A stretch of DNA of 5,060 nt, taken from Sulfurovum sp. (GTDB taxonomy: Bacteria; Campylobacterota; Campylobacteria; Campylobacterales; Sulfurovaceae). Position numbers and translations under genes: made by a program. The DNA lies in NCBI GenBank assembly GCA_004377245.1, contig SOIK01000231.1:1-5060 (forward strand). Direction: 5' to 3'. The notes beneath the pieces are model-generated. The model made no database searches. It had not been told where the DNA came from and worked only from the letters and a program-made list of their open reading frames with translations. Positions 3,835-5,060 of the stretch are shown here, piece after piece (position 1 is the first letter of the stretch; every line of letters starts with the position of its first letter).

Positions 3835-5060
3835 TTGAGATATATTTTACTTTTATTATTATCCGTAAACCTCTTTGCAGTTGATGCCACACTGAAGATA
3901 GAAAAGGATGTAGAACAGCGTTCTCGTATCGCTTTAGTGGATGGATCTGCTGTACCCAATGATAGGATTTTCAAGATCTTACTCTCTGACCTTAAAATCT
4001 CCGGACATTTTTTACCAGATACTACGCAGCACAAAGGGGATCTCACTTCAAACTTTATTGCACCTGCACTTAAAAGCAAAGAGTATGTACTTAAGTATGT
4101 ACTTACCCAAAAAACAGGAACGAAGCTTTTAATACGTCTATTGAAAGCGTCTGATGGTACACAGGTATTTAAAAAGAGTTATGCTATACCTACGACGAGT
4201 AAAATGCCTTTTTTGGCACATAAAGCCATCTCTGACATCAACAATGTGTTGAAGTATCCAGATATTAGCTGGATCAACCGTTATGTGGTTTTTTCACGTT
4301 ATACCACACCAGGACACAGCGAGATACTTCTTGCTGACTATACGTTCAACTATCAAAAAGTCATCATCAGGGGGGGACTTAACCTTTTCCCTAAATGGGC
4401 AGACAAGAACCAAAAAAGTTTTTACTATACCTCTTATGCCAGTTTGATGCCAACGCTTTATAAGATCAATATCTATACGGGAGCTAAAGAGAGAATCGCC
4501 TCTTCTGAGGGGATGCTTGTATGTTCGGATGTAAGTAAGGATGGTTCGAAACTTTTACTTACTATGGCACCTAACGGACAGGCTGACATTTATGAACTGA
4601 ATCTTGCGACTAAAGCAAAGACAAGAGTCACCAAGTTTAATGGCATCGATGTAAATGGTAAGTATGCAGATGATGAGAGTCGTATGGTCTTTGTCTCTAA
4701 CAGACTTGGGTATGCAAATATCTTTAAAAAATCTATCCATTCTGCGGCTGTCTCTCAAGTGGTGTACCATGGACGAAACAACAATGCCTGTGATGCTCAT
4801 GGAGATAAGATAGTATACTCTAGCAGAGAGAGTAAAAACACTTTTGGTAGCAATACCTTCAATCTCTACTTGACCTCTTCTCATGGTTCAGGCACACGTC
4901 CACTCACCACTACAGGAGCCAACCAGTTTCCAAGATTTTCTCCAGATGGATCTGTGATCTTGTTTATTAAGCACAGAGGTCGTGGATCTTCGATAGGCTA
5001 CATAAACCTTGCAAGCCATCAAAGTTTACTGTTCCCACTTGGTGGGCGAAAAATCCAATC
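3835..5060 (+). CDS. tolB: Tol-Pal system protein TolB (3' end outside window)
   Basis: 408 complete codons are visible and the frame is open to the window end. Most of the gene is present, since TolB is usually about 400-430 residues. TolB is the periplasmic part of the Tol-Pal machine; it binds the lipoprotein Pal and helps draw in the outer membrane at division. Residues 1-15 form a signal peptide (Arg2, then YILLLLLSVNLFA) with likely cleavage after Ala15; LFA before the cut is typical of Campylobacterota. Residues about 17-125 form the N-terminal alpha/beta domain. A six-bladed WD40-like propeller follows, with blade motifs 'SDVSKDGSKLLLT' then 'ADIYELNL' (231-257), 'VFVSNRLGYANIFK' (about 285-298) and 'FPRFSPDGSVILF' (365-377). 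The start is TTG with AAGGA six bases upstream. It is divergent from amrA, so tolQ, tolR and tolA are not directly upstream; pal would be expected downstream. Confidence 0.93.
   Translation, partial: MRYILLLLLSVNLFAVDATLKIEKDVEQRSRIALVDGSAVPNDRIFKILLSDLKISGHFLPDTTQHKGDLTSNFIAPALKSKEYVLKYVLTQKTGTKLLIRLLKASDGTQVFKKSYAIPTTSKMPFLAHKAISDINNVLKYPDISWINRYVVFSRYTTPGHSEILLADYTFNYQKVIIRGGLNLFPKWADKNQKSFYYTSYASLMPTLYKINIYTGAKERIASSEGMLVCSDVSKDGSKLLLTMAPNGQADIYELNLATKAKTRVTKFNGIDVNGKYADDESRMVFVSNRLGYANIFKKSIHSAAVSQVVYHGRNNNACDAHGDKIVYSSRESKNTFGSNTFNLYLTSSHGSGTRPLTTTGANQFPRFSPDGSVILFIKHRGRGSSIGYINLASHQSLLFPLGGRKIQ

Noticed and set aside
4555..4884. 109-codon minus-strand frame, with shadows at 3822-4079 (minus) and 3941-4132 (plus)
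   Set aside because: They overlap tolB, whose frame is continuous and carries propeller motifs throughout; the shadows have no family features.

Overview
The window reads as an ordinary chromosomal segment from an AT-rich, Gram-negative bacterium. It is most likely a Campylobacterota of the Sulfurovum/Sulfurimonas kind. The reasons are low-GC codon use, a TolB signal peptide ending in LFA, purine-rich Shine-Dalgarno sites, and T-rich sequence in place of clear -35 boxes. This is judged from reading the proteins, not from a database search.

Layout: (1) 1-462, the 3' end of a prephenate dehydratase gene (pheA, phenylalanine synthesis) with its ACT regulatory domain. (2) 463-990, a 528-bp stretch without genes. 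It holds a symmetric 184-bp palindromic element (525-708) built from nested inverted repeats, a separate 9-bp-stem palindrome (838-858) and an imperfect inverted repeat (868-923). These look like REP/MITE-type non-autonomous repeats. (3) 991-1851, a TIGR01777/YfcH-like SDR oxidoreductase. (4) 1968-2357, a small exported protein of unknown function. (5) 2362-3722 on the minus strand, an overlapping gene pair, AMMECR1-domain protein (amrA) then MEMO1-like protein (amrB). These are two of the three parts of the uncharacterised AmmeMemoRadiSam system. (6) 3723-3834, a divergent promoter region with a near-perfect 18-bp AT-rich palindrome. (7) 3835-5060, tolB with a TTG start, running off the window; it encodes the periplasmic beta-propeller protein of the Tol-Pal envelope system.

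Apart from the amrA-amrB pair, the genes do not form one pathway. pheA is metabolic, the SDR enzyme has no known substrate, tolB serves outer-membrane constriction, and the two Amme/Memo genes form their own transcription unit. I see no defence island, CRISPR array, prophage, transposase, rRNA or tRNA. The points most worth a second look are the composite palindromic element, the Amme-Memo pair with no radical SAM gene next to it, and a tolB that is cut off from its usual upstream tolQ/tolR/tolA partners. I found nothing that clearly amounts to a new biological system.
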